The notes under the pieces were generated by a model, which had not been told where the DNA came from, did not search any database, and saw nothing but the letters and a program-made list of their open reading frames with translations. Source: Blautia hansenii DSM 20583 (GTDB lineage Bacteria; Bacillota; Clostridia; Lachnospirales; Lachnospiraceae). From it: 64,000 nucleotides of DNA. This document shows positions 32,373-39,766 of the stretch, in pieces. The stretch covers positions 1,938,001 to 2,002,000 of the forward strand of contig NZ_CP022413.2 of the NCBI RefSeq assembly GCF_002222595.2, in the 5' to 3' direction. Each line of letters starts with the position of its first letter. Position 1 is the first letter of the stretch. A program made the translations under genes and the position numbers.

Positions 32373-33996
32373 GGCTCTGCTCCTTTCTGCGCTGCGGCTC
32401 GCTCCGGCGTAAAATCTGGTCGATATTGCCCTTGACAGTCTGTAAGCGGCGGTATTCCTCCCGTTTTGCCCGGTAATCGTTGTAGCCGCTGTTTTTCTCT
32501 TTGATAAGGGTTTCAATCTCTGCTTGCAGGGCTTTATAGCTCGGCAGCTTGGAAATGCCGTTCTCCCTGAAATAGCGGGCGGCTGCGTCTGCTATGATAA
32601 AGTCGCTTTCGTGCTTCTGTCGGTAGGCTGCTTTTGCTTTGGCGTTTTTCTGCTGTTTCAGCCCGTCCCGGACAGGGCGGGTCTTGGAATAGGCAAGCAC
32701 CTGCCGTTGCAGCTCCTTTTTCCCGTCCAGTGTCTTTTCCACCTGCTTCAGCTCCGTAAGGCTTTTCCGCATGGCGGTATAGGCGGCAGAACAGGCTTCG
32801 TCCAGTTCCTCCGGGGAAGAAAAGCCGTACTGCTGGTAGGCGGTAACGGTAGCCGCCATCTGCTTTAGGTTGTGCTTTGCCGCCCAGCGGTCATAGCCCA
32901 CGCCCTTGCCCTCGGTTCGCTTGGCTTCCCGGTCAACCATGCGCTGCAAGGTGTTGTCTGCCGGGGTGGTTTTTGCGGTTTTTTCCCCTTGTGACGGCTT
33001 TTTAACTGCGACAGGGTATTCGGGTATGGCTTTGGTCTGTTCGGCGGCTCTGTGGGCGTTCTGCGTGAGCAGGGCAAGGACAGCAGCCTTGTCAAAATCG
33101 TCCCCCAGCTTCCGGGCTGTGATAGGCTTTGTCCTGTCCGGCGTGAGGTAGGAAAGCCGCCCTCGGCTCTCCTTGACGGTCACACCCTCCCGCAGCAAAA
33201 GGGAAGAAAACTCGTCAAAGCTGCCAGCTTGGGAAAGTGCCTGCCGTATCGTCCGGCGCAGCTTCGCCTTGTCCGTTTCAAACTTGGTGGGCTTGGTCGG
33301 CTGTCCTGCGGCTTCTCTGGCGGCGTTCTCTTTATCAAGGGCAAGCTGCCCTTTCTTTGCCGCCCAGTATTCCCGTTCGGTTATCCGTTCCTTGCTGCCG
33401 TTCAAGAGGTCGATTTGGTAAAGCCCCTCCCGGTGGCACATCTCCATGACTTCACTCTTGAAATATTCCATAGCGGTATTGGTGCAGCGGTGCTTGCAGC
33501 CCTCCCGTGTGTCGGCTGGTCTGTCCATGTAGGGCAGAAGCGGGACTTCATAAATCCGCAGGGAGTTGATGACGATATGCACATGGATATTGCCGCTGTG
33601 GTTATGCCCGTCCGGGTGGGTGCAGATTAGGGCTTGGTGTCCGGGGAAATGCTCTTTACAGAACTGCTCGCCCAGCTCCTGCGCCCGGTCTACGGTCAAG
33701 CCGTTGTCTGTCCCGTCCCGTGGGTCAAAGCTGATGATATAATGGTGGCTTTTCACATCTTCCCGTTTTTGGTTTTTCTCATAGCGGAGATTGGCTCGCA
33801 TACAGGCAACAGCGAAATCCTCGCCCCCGCAGTTGAGGGAAGAAATGCGGTAATCCTCCCTCGGTATCAGCCGCCCGTTTTCATCAAGGGTGGGCTTCAT
33901 GGTAAACTCGTCATGCTCAAATGTGAGGTAGGCTTCCGCTGCGCCATAGTCGGCATTTTTAGAGCTGATATGTTTGAATGTTGCCAACAGCGTCAC
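32362..33996 (-). CDS. mobA: MOBP relaxase of unit B
   Basis: A 544-residue relaxase. The N-terminus (TFKHISSKNADYGAAEAYLTFEH) and the His triad in ICTHPDGHNHSGNIHVHIVINS match relaxase PF03432. The C-terminal 250 residues align well with the ICE relaxase (YDRWAAKHNLKQMAATV, TRPVRDGLKQQ, TVKGNIDQIL), so the two are cousins. GTG 33,996 is the preferred start, overlapping the 3' end of mobC by 38 nt. It would nick at the oriT-like site at 34,488-34,530. Confidence 0.92.
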   Translation of the reverse strand: MTLLATFKHISSKNADYGAAEAYLTFEHDEFTMKPTLDENGRLIPREDYRISSLNCGGEDFAVACMRANLRYEKNQKREDVKSHHYIISFDPRDGTDNGLTVDRAQELGEQFCKEHFPGHQALICTHPDGHNHSGNIHVHIVINSLRIYEVPLLPYMDRPADTREGCKHRCTNTAMEYFKSEVMEMCHREGLYQIDLLNGSKERITEREYWAAKKGQLALDKENAAREAAGQPTKPTKFETDKAKLRRTIRQALSQAGSFDEFSSLLLREGVTVKESRGRLSYLTPDRTKPITARKLGDDFDKAAVLALLTQNAHRAAEQTKAIPEYPVAVKKPSQGEKTAKTTPADNTLQRMVDREAKRTEGKGVGYDRWAAKHNLKQMAATVTAYQQYGFSSPEELDEACSAAYTAMRKSLTELKQVEKTLDGKKELQRQVLAYSKTRPVRDGLKQQKNAKAKAAYRQKHESDFIIADAAARYFRENGISKLPSYKALQAEIETLIKEKNSGYNDYRAKREEYRRLQTVKGNIDQILRRSEPQRRKEQSHER

Positions 33997-34357
33997 CCAC
34001 TTTCTGCAAAACTTCAAACTTCAGGGCAGCAAGGTCGGAAACCGCCGCCCGTACCTCCTCGGCAAGCTGCGGGTAGGGGCTGTGCCACTCATTCAGCGTC
34101 CGGGCTATCTGGTTTAAGTTGCCGCCGATCCTGCCGTATTCGGCGGTCAGCTTCCCGACAGCGGCAAGCAGCTCGTCATTGACGGGGGAAACAGTTATGA
34201 TGGGGCGTATGGCTGCCCCGGTTATGGCTTGCCGGATAAACTCGGCTTGGCTCATGTTGCAGGCAGAAAGCCTTTCCGCAAACTCGGCGTATTCTTCCTC
34301 GGTCATGCGTGTTTTGACTACCCGGCTGCGGTGGGGCGTGTTGTATCGTTTTCGCAT
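33959..34357 (-). CDS. mobC: MobC-like relaxosome protein of unit B
   Basis: A 132-residue protein with a ribbon-helix-helix-like N-terminus (RVVKTRMTEEEYAEFAERLS, then ACNMSQAEFIRQAITG) and the MobC block LTAEYGRIGGNLNQIARTLNEW. ATG 34,357 follows AAAGGAGG. It directly precedes and overlaps the relaxase gene and lies next to the oriT-like region. Confidence 0.9.
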   Translation of the reverse strand: MRKRYNTPHRSRVVKTRMTEEEYAEFAERLSACNMSQAEFIRQAITGAAIRPIITVSPVNDELLAAVGKLTAEYGRIGGNLNQIARTLNEWHSPYPQLAEEVRAAVSDLAALKFEVLQKVGDAVGNIQTYQL

Positions 34358-34939
34358 GGTAAAACCTCCTTTCTGTGCGTGGTGTTCTCTCACTAATAGG
34401 AGAAAAACAGGGTGTAAAGCGGAACTGTTTTTGAAAAATCCGAAAAAATATTTTGAGGGATTTTTAAGCGGCGTAAGCCGCATGGCAGGGTTTGGGGAAG
34501 GCACTCCCCAACAAGATTCCCGCAGGGGCAAAATGAGCGATAAGCGAATTTTGGTACTGCGGTAGAATCTTGCTCTAAGAAACTGCCGGACTGCCGTTCA
34601 CTTCCTACTGCCACTTTTTCGGGAAATCTATAACCAGCTTTTTTATAAAAGGCTGCGGGCTGGCGTTCTTCCCCTTACTCCCTACAAACCACAAAAGAGC
34701 AGAATGGACGGACTTTCCGGCAAGAACTTTTCCAGCGGCTCGGTCTTTCCCGACAATAAGGCGTTTCGGAAGCTGCGTTTTGCCCGCTGTCTGAAAAAAC
34801 GGCAGCCTTTTTTGGTTTCACTATCTAATACGGAACTTTTGGAAATTTGCCAAAAATGGGCGCAAAAAAAGCAGCAAATCTTTTTCGGATTTACTGCTTC
34901 GTGTGCCGCTGCGGGGCGGCGGGATATTCAGTTTTTATG
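34358..34939. other. Intergenic region of unit B with oriT-like block and hairpins
   Basis: There is no well-supported gene. It contains the oriT-like block (34,488-34,530), a GCGGCGTAAGCCGC hairpin just before it, and near 34,865-34,900 a stem-loop (AAAGCAG.AAATC...GATTTACTGCTT) followed by a second GC-rich hairpin. A very similar pair of hairpins is at 20,110-20,170 in unit A. Confidence 0.5.
34488..34530 (+). other. Candidate oriT of unit B
   Basis: GGGTTTGGGGA, a short loop, TCCCCAACAAG, then TTCCCGCAGGGG. The first two blocks match the minus strand of the ICE oriT candidate (1,393-1,416). It lies 130 nt upstream of mobC. Confidence 0.55.
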
Positions 34940-35140
34940 TTATCGGTCCAGCCGGAACTTGAACAGGCTTTCAATCAGCTTTGTTCTAATGTAGTCCTCC
35001 ATATCAGAATTATAATAGCCGTTCATTTTGGAGAAATAGCGGATATATCCGGCATATCGGTCAAGGACAGTTTGTATCGCTATGGGGTCGCCTTCATGTG
35101 CTTTTATTATCGTGTCATAGGGGAGAAGTCGGTTGCTCAT
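34940..35140 (-). CDS. Helix-turn-helix accessory protein (Tn916 ORF8-like)
   Basis: A 66-residue protein (MSNRLLPYDTIIKAHEGDPI, then AIQTVLDRYAGYIRYFSKM...IRTKLIESLFKFRL) of the small HTH family that follows a sigma-like gene in Tn916- and CTn-type elements. Its ATG overlaps the sigma-factor gene by 26 nt. In Tn916 the equivalent pair controls expression of excision and transfer genes; the same role here is inferred. Confidence 0.82.
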   Translation of the reverse strand: MSNRLLPYDTIIKAHEGDPIAIQTVLDRYAGYIRYFSKMNGYYNSDMEDYIRTKLIESLFKFRLDR

Positions 35141-35576
35141 GGAACAACACCTCCATTTCTTCTTTCAGCCGCTTTAAGGCAAGCTGGATATGCCGCCCGA
35201 TTGTGCTGCGTGTCCAGCCGCTTTGTTCTCCGATTTCTTTCTGTGTCAAGTGCTGGAAGTAATACAAAAAGATTTCCTCCTGCGTCTGTTCCGGCAGTTC
35301 GACAAGAGCCGCCGCAAGGGAATAGCTATCTAAAAATATCGTCTTCCCCCGGACAGAGAACGGATAAGTTTCGCCATAGTCCGGCACTTGAAAATACTCG
35401 TCTGTGGTGCTTAGTTGGACAAACTTTTCTTCGGTCAGATATTCAAGGGAGATTTCCCGTTTCCACCTCGCCGCCAGCATACGGGCAGCGTCAAAGGACG
35501 CATGGCGAATAACAATCCGGCAATAGGTATCATGGGTATAGCGGATATGTTCTTGATAGGATTCCTGTTCAGTCAT
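35115..35576 (-). CDS. Sigma-70-like regulator (Tn916 ORF7-like)
   Basis: A 153-residue protein. The C-terminal half is a region-4-type HTH (LPEQTQEEIFLYYFQHLTQK, then EIGEQSGWTRSTIGRHIQLALKRLKEEM). The N-terminal half lacks a clear region 2, as in the short sigma-like regulators of conjugative transposons. It starts at ATG 35,576 and is coupled to the following HTH gene. Confidence 0.85.
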   Translation of the reverse strand: MTEQESYQEHIRYTHDTYCRIVIRHASFDAARMLAARWKREISLEYLTEEKFVQLSTTDEYFQVPDYGETYPFSVRGKTIFLDSYSLAAALVELPEQTQEEIFLYYFQHLTQKEIGEQSGWTRSTIGRHIQLALKRLKEEMEVLFHEQPTSPL

Positions 35577-35735
35577 GGAAAATCCCCCTTTCTTCGATTA
35601 TGGGAAAGGGCGGTAGCACTTTTTACTGTCGCCCCTTGATTACCCACCAGCAAGGACAGACGGGGCTGTCAACGGTGGGCGCAGCCCATTCACTTGCCGT
35701 TGACTGGCTCGGCTGATTCTGCTATGGAAAAATAT

Positions 35736-36203
35736 TTATTTTTCAATTTCCTCAATAAGATTTACCATTTCGATTGCACTGACAGCACAATCATATCCCT
35801 TATTTCCCACCTTTGTTCCTGCCCTCTCAATCGCCTGTTCAATACTGTCAGTAGTAAGTACACCAAACAGTACGGGTATACCGCTTTCCAGAGAAACAGT
35901 AGCAATCCCTTTCGCCACCTCACTGCATACATAGTCATAATGACTGGTTGAGCCGCGAATAACCGCCCCCAAACAAATTATTACGTCATACTTTCCGCTT
36001 TTTGCCATTCTGGACGCAATTAGAGGGATTTCAAATGCTCCGGGAACCCACGCCACATGAATATTTTTTTCTTCTACGTCATGACGGAGCAAAGCGTCCA
36101 TAGCCCCTCCCAACAACTTAGCAGTGATAAATTCGTTAAACCTTGCCGCTACAATCCCAACTTTGATTCCTTTTGACACAAGTTTTCCTTCAAATGTTTT
36201 CAT
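35736..36203 (-). CDS. ribH: 6,7-dimethyl-8-ribityllumazine synthase
   Basis: A 155-residue lumazine synthase. It condenses 5-amino-6-ribitylaminouracil with dihydroxybutanone phosphate, the penultimate riboflavin step. Family blocks are all present: [80 protein letters not shown] and [16 protein letters not shown]. The length is normal. It is the last gene of the rib operon, 21 nt after ribBA. Confidence 0.97.
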   Translation of the reverse strand: MKTFEGKLVSKGIKVGIVAARFNEFITAKLLGGAMDALLRHDVEEKNIHVAWVPGAFEIPLIASRMAKSGKYDVIICLGAVIRGSTSHYDYVCSEVAKGIATVSLESGIPVLFGVLTTDSIEQAIERAGTKVGNKGYDCAVSAIEMVNLIEEIEK

Positions 36204-36224
36204 ATCGTATTTTCCTCCTGCGAT

Positions 36225-37424
36225 TTAGTATTTTAGAATATGTCCCATACGTTTCTGCTTGGTTTTGAGGTATAACAAATCGTGCGCCGTAGCGTCCATT
36301 TGGAGCGGAATACGTTCCGTGATTTCAAGCCCAAATTCCGCAAGCTGATAAACTTTATCTGGATTATTCGTTAAAAGCCGCATACTTGATACGCCCAAAT
36401 CCCGTAAAATCTGTGCGCCGATATAATATTCCCGTTCATCGCCTGAAAAGCCTAATGCAAGGTTTGCTTCTAACGTGTCCATTCCCTGCTCTTGCAGCTC
36501 ATAGGCACGCAGCTTATTGATAAGCCCGATACCCCGTCCTTCCTGCCGCATATAGAGCAAGATACCCCGTCCCTCTTTTTCAATCTGCGTCATGGCTGAA
36601 GCAAATTGCTGTCCGCAATCACAGCGTAGGGAGCCAAAGGTATCACCGGTCAAACATTCCGAATGAACACGGCATAGAATATGTTTCCCATCTCCGATTT
36701 CCCCTTTTACAAGAGCAATATGATGTTCTCCATTTAGCTTATTTACAAAACCATATGCGATAAAATCCCCATATTTGGTCGGCATTTTTACAGTTGTTAC
36801 CCGCTCGACCAAATGGTCATGGCACTTACGGTAATTTTGCAAATCTTGTATGGTAATAAATTTTATTCCAAAACGCTCTGCCAGTTCAAAAAGCTCTGTT
36901 GTTCTCATCATCGTTCCATCTTCACGCATGATTTCACAGCATAATCCACATTCTTTTAATCCAGCCAACCGGCATAAATCTACAGTTGCTTCCGTGTGCC
37001 CGTTTCTCTCTAACACACCATTTTTCTTTGCAAGCAGTGGAAACATATGTCCAGGTCTACGGAAATCCTCTGGCTTTACATTTTCCTCCACACATGCAAG
37101 GGCGGTGATTGAGCGTTCAGCAGCAGAAATTCCGGTAGAAGTTGTTACATGGTCAATAGAAACAGTAAAAGCCGTTTCATGGTTATCGGTATTTCTTTCT
37201 ACCATTTGCGGAATTTTGAGCTTGCTTACATAGTCCTCTGACATAGGCATACAAATCAGCCCTTTTCCGTAGGTCGCCATAAAGTTAATATTTTCCGTTG
37301 TTGCGAATTGTGCTGCGCAGATAAAATCCCCTTCATTTTCCCGTTCCGCATCATCTGTTACTAAAATTATTTTTCCTTTTTTCAAATCTTCAAGTGCCTC
37401 TTCGATTTTATGAAACGCTGCCAT
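36225..37424 (-). CDS. ribBA: Bifunctional DHBP synthase / GTP cyclohydrolase II
   Basis: A 399-residue fusion. The N-terminal half makes 3,4-dihydroxy-2-butanone 4-phosphate ([20 protein letters not shown], then MCMPMS-like [48 protein letters not shown]). The C-terminal half opens GTP (zinc ligands in [20 protein letters not shown], then [11 protein letters not shown] and [15 protein letters not shown]). Both active sites look complete. It is the third gene of the operon. Confidence 0.97.
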   Translation of the reverse strand: MAAFHKIEEALEDLKKGKIILVTDDAERENEGDFICAAQFATTENINFMATYGKGLICMPMSEDYVSKLKIPQMVERNTDNHETAFTVSIDHVTTSTGISAAERSITALACVEENVKPEDFRRPGHMFPLLAKKNGVLERNGHTEATVDLCRLAGLKECGLCCEIMREDGTMMRTTELFELAERFGIKFITIQDLQNYRKCHDHLVERVTTVKMPTKYGDFIAYGFVNKLNGEHHIALVKGEIGDGKHILCRVHSECLTGDTFGSLRCDCGQQFASAMTQIEKEGRGILLYMRQEGRGIGLINKLRAYELQEQGMDTLEANLALGFSGDEREYYIGAQILRDLGVSSMRLLTNNPDKVYQLAEFGLEITERIPLQMDATAHDLLYLKTKQKRMGHILKY

Positions 37425-37435
37425 GCGACATCCTC

Positions 37436-38077
37436 CTAATAACCATATTTCTCTAAAAATTCCTTTGTGATATGACTGTCCGTGTTCTGTTTGAAAGACA
37501 AGAATTTTCCAACATATTTTCCAACTATATCTGCTTCCAGATTGACAGAATCACCCTCTTTTCGCTCATTCAATACTGTTTGTCTGACGGTATGGGGAAT
37601 CGCTGAAATAGAAAATCTATCTCTGTCGGCTTTGGCAATTGTCAAACTGATACCGTCGATTGCAACAGAACCTTTTTCTACAACATACCTCATGATTTCC
37701 GGGTTTGTATGTATGGTAAACCAGACCGCATTATCATCTTTTTGTATGTACACGATTTTGCCTGTGCCATCTATATGTCCGGAGACAATGTGTCCTCCAA
37801 ATCTTCCGCTTGCCGACATTGCTCGTTCCAGATTCACATGACCACCAGGGATAAGGGCTGCCAGTGCAGAACGGTTTAAGGTTTCGTGCATAACGTCCGC
37901 AACAAATGAGCCTGAGTACAGGGCTGTAACAGTTAGACAAACTCCATTTACTGCAATACTATCCCCTATTTTCATATCCTCCAGCACTGTTTTCGCACAA
38001 ACTTCAAGGACGACGGAAAGCTGTCCTTTTTTGATTTTATGAACCGTTCCGATTTCCTCAATGATTCCCGTAAACAC
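37436..38077 (-). CDS. ribE: Riboflavin synthase alpha chain
   Basis: A 213-residue riboflavin synthase with two tandem lumazine-binding barrels: [15 protein letters not shown]...[16 protein letters not shown] and [18 protein letters not shown]...[15 protein letters not shown]. It dismutates two lumazines into riboflavin. The normal length and intact N-terminal MFTGIIE suggest an active enzyme. It starts 20 nt inside the end of ribD, so the two are coupled. Confidence 0.97.
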   Translation of the reverse strand: MFTGIIEEIGTVHKIKKGQLSVVLEVCAKTVLEDMKIGDSIAVNGVCLTVTALYSGSFVADVMHETLNRSALAALIPGGHVNLERAMSASGRFGGHIVSGHIDGTGKIVYIQKDDNAVWFTIHTNPEIMRYVVEKGSVAIDGISLTIAKADRDRFSISAIPHTVRQTVLNERKEGDSVNLEADIVGKYVGKFLSFKQNTDSHITKEFLEKYGY

Positions 38078-39164
38078 TTTGCTCTACCTCACTTTCAATC
38101 AGAAAATCTTCACCCAGCGGAAGAACACAGCTATTCTTTAATCGGAAAGCCGCAGTAGGATAGCAAATGCCCTCTCCCTCTATCGGAGTTTTTGCAGCCT
38201 GTCCACCAAATAATTTAGGTGCGATATAAGCCTGCACTTTCTGTACAATACCGCTGGAAAGAGCTGCCCAATTTAACGTCCCTCCACCCTCCAGCAAAAT
38301 GCTGTCAATCTGTTTTTCCCCTAATAAATACATAAGCTGTTCTAAATCCACATGACCGTTTCTTTCCTCGACAAGCAGGACATGGCAGCCTTTTTTCTCA
38401 TACAAGGCACATCTTTCTGCGTCCCTGCAACAGGTTGCAATTATTGTAGGAATCTGCTTTGCTGTGGAAACAACGTTCGCACTTAGAGGTATGCGAAGCG
38501 TGGTGTCACAAATAATGCGAATCGGATTTTTTCCACCCTCTATCCGGCAGGTAAGCTGTGGGTCGTCTGTCAATATTGTTCCGATTCCTGCCATAATTGC
38601 AGCATATCGGTGACGCTGCTGTGCGACATGGCGTCGTGCCGTTTCGCCCGTGACCCATTTTGACGCTCCTGTTTTAGTTGAAATTTTTCCGTCCATTGTC
38701 ATGGCATACTTCATCACTACAAAAGGACGCTTGGTTTGAATGTAATGGAAAAACACTTCATTGAGCCTCTCGCAGTCCTCCTGTAAAATATGTTCTGTCA
38801 CCAAAATCCCTTGTTTTTTTAGAATTTGTATTCCTTTTCCGCTGACAAGGGGATTGGGGTCACCAGAACCGATTACTACCCGTTCAATGCCTGCTTCCAT
38901 GATTGCATTGATGCAGGGCGGCTGCTTTCCATAATGGCAGCAAGGTTCTAAAGTCACATACATGGTCGCACCTTTTGGATTTTCTGTACATGCCGCTAAC
39001 GCATTACGTTCTGCATGAGCTTCGCCATATTTTTCGTGCCAACCCTGCCCGATTATCCGTCCTTCCTTTACAATGACAGCTCCTACCATAGGGTTAGGAG
39101 AAGTAAAACCGCATCCTTTTTTTGCAAGCTGTAATGCGATTTTCATATAATCACTGTCATTCAC
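38058..39164 (-). CDS. ribD: Riboflavin deaminase/reductase
   Basis: A 368-residue bifunctional enzyme. The N-terminal deaminase has the zinc motif HAERNAL and PCCHYGKQPPCINAI. The C-terminal reductase begins at RPFVVMKYAMTMDGKISTKTGASKWVTG and ends with the LLEGGGTLNWAAL block. GTG 39,164 follows GGAGGTGATACT; an upstream extension lies in the riboswitch expression platform. It is the first gene of the operon and directly follows the FMN riboswitch. Confidence 0.96.
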   Translation of the reverse strand: MNDSDYMKIALQLAKKGCGFTSPNPMVGAVIVKEGRIIGQGWHEKYGEAHAERNALAACTENPKGATMYVTLEPCCHYGKQPPCINAIMEAGIERVVIGSGDPNPLVSGKGIQILKKQGILVTEHILQEDCERLNEVFFHYIQTKRPFVVMKYAMTMDGKISTKTGASKWVTGETARRHVAQQRHRYAAIMAGIGTILTDDPQLTCRIEGGKNPIRIICDTTLRIPLSANVVSTAKQIPTIIATCCRDAERCALYEKKGCHVLLVEERNGHVDLEQLMYLLGEKQIDSILLEGGGTLNWAALSSGIVQKVQAYIAPKLFGGQAAKTPIEGEGICYPTAAFRLKNSCVLPLGEDFLIESEVEQSVYGNH

Positions 39165-39189
39165 AGTATCACCTCCACAAATAGAAAAT

Positions 39190-39213
39190 GCCTTGAACAA
39201 AATCGTTCAAGGC
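39190..39213 (-). terminator. Terminator hairpin of the rib riboswitch expression platform
   Basis: GCCTTGAAC pairs with GTTCAAGGC across a 6-nt loop; on the minus strand it is followed by ATTTTCTATTT, 25 nt before the ribD start. A second hairpin (GCTCTGGGATATTTTATATT, then CCAGAGC) lies just upstream and may take part in switching. Confidence 0.7.
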
Positions 39214-39324
39214 AAAAGCAAAAGAGCGCAGGGAATACCTGTGCAAATATAAAGCTCTGGAATATAAAATATCCCAGAGCAATCGCTTTACACGCAGAAA
39301 AGAAAACTTTCCTGCGCTTCTTAA

Positions 39325-39429
39325 TCTTCTTTCATCCAGACTATACTGTCGGCTTCGGAGTTTCACCGAATCATGCCTTGCGGCTCGTGGGCTATACCAC
39401 CGGTAGGGAATTGCACCCTGCCCTGAAGA
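39325..39429 (-). promoter_or_regulatory. FMN riboswitch (RFN element)
   Basis: The minus strand contains the hallmark blocks in order: GGGCAGGGTGCAATTCCCTA, ACCGGTGGTATAGCCCACGAG, GATTCGGTGAAACTCCGAAG and CCGACAGTATAGTCTGGATG. It lies between the promoter and ribD and should stop transcription of the operon when FMN is plentiful. Confidence 0.95.
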
Positions 39430-39450
39430 TTTTATTCAATTTACAGGATA

Positions 39451-39479
39451 AGTATAATCATCTGTTCAATAGTTGTCAA
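39451..39479 (-). promoter_or_regulatory. Promoter of the rib operon
   Basis: On the minus strand: TTGACA (39,474-39,479), 17-nt spacer, TATACT (39,451-39,456). Close to the sigma-70/A consensus and correctly placed upstream of the riboswitch. Confidence 0.85.
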
Positions 39480-39530
39480 GATTTTTTAGGAATAATGGGC
39501 TGCTGCCTGTTCAAATTCTTGTGTGTTACT

Positions 39531-39671
39531 TTACCGCACATGAGCATTGGAGCCCGGGTTATCCGAGCCGTAGCCCTCCAGCAGATTAACCACGCCCCAC
39601 ACGCCAAGGCCAGCGCCGAGAGCAATAACGAGGGTCTGTAAAGTGTCGATTGCAGATGAGAAAAATGCCAT
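39531..39671 (-). pseudogene. maff2: maff2, 5' fragment
   Basis: The reverse strand reads MAFFSSAIDTLQTLVIALGA, then GLGVWGVVNLLEGYGSDNPG, the N-terminal half of Maff2, and then SNAHVR and a stop encoded by the inserted element. The start is ATG 39,671 after GGAGGCTTAT. The C-terminal half is 25 kb away at 14,171-14,254. The fragment could still give a 46-residue single-pass peptide. Confidence 0.85.
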
Positions 39672-39739
39672 ATAAGCCTCCATTTCTCCGGAATTTTCCC
39701 GGTAACAAAAAAGCCGCCCATACAGGCGGCAGGTTACAA

Positions 39740-39764
39740 ACTTCGGGACACTTTGTCTCGAAGC
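39740..39764. repeat. Dispersed ICE palindrome, copy 8
   Basis: ACTTCGGGACA and TGTCTCGAAGC arms, between maff2 and the virD4 stop codon. This copy and the next three share TGTCTCG instead of TGTCCCG. Confidence 0.88.
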
Positions 39765-39766
39765 GT

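Larger units (their letters stand above)
14255..39545. mobile_element. Composite IME insertion inside maff2 (two recombinase units plus riboflavin cargo)
   Basis: The ICE gene maff2 breaks at about 14,254 and resumes at about 39,545; everything between is foreign to the transfer operon. The insert carries two large serine recombinases, two relaxases of different MOB types, two replication modules, a group II intron, a MATE pump and a rib operon. The first recombinase lies at the left boundary, as expected of an element that integrated itself into maff2. None of the 11 ICE palindromes occurs inside it. The boundary is placed to within about 10 nt from the two maff2 fragments. Where unit A ends and unit B begins (somewhere at 23,700-28,300), and which one owns the rib operon, cannot be decided from this sequence. 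Confidence 0.8.

Noticed and set aside
34704..34994. Plus-strand ORF of 96 codons (MDGLSGKNFSSGSVFPDNKA...)
   Set aside because: No ribosome-binding site; it runs through terminator-like hairpins and into the antisense of the HTH gene. Probably the translation of a conserved non-coding region.
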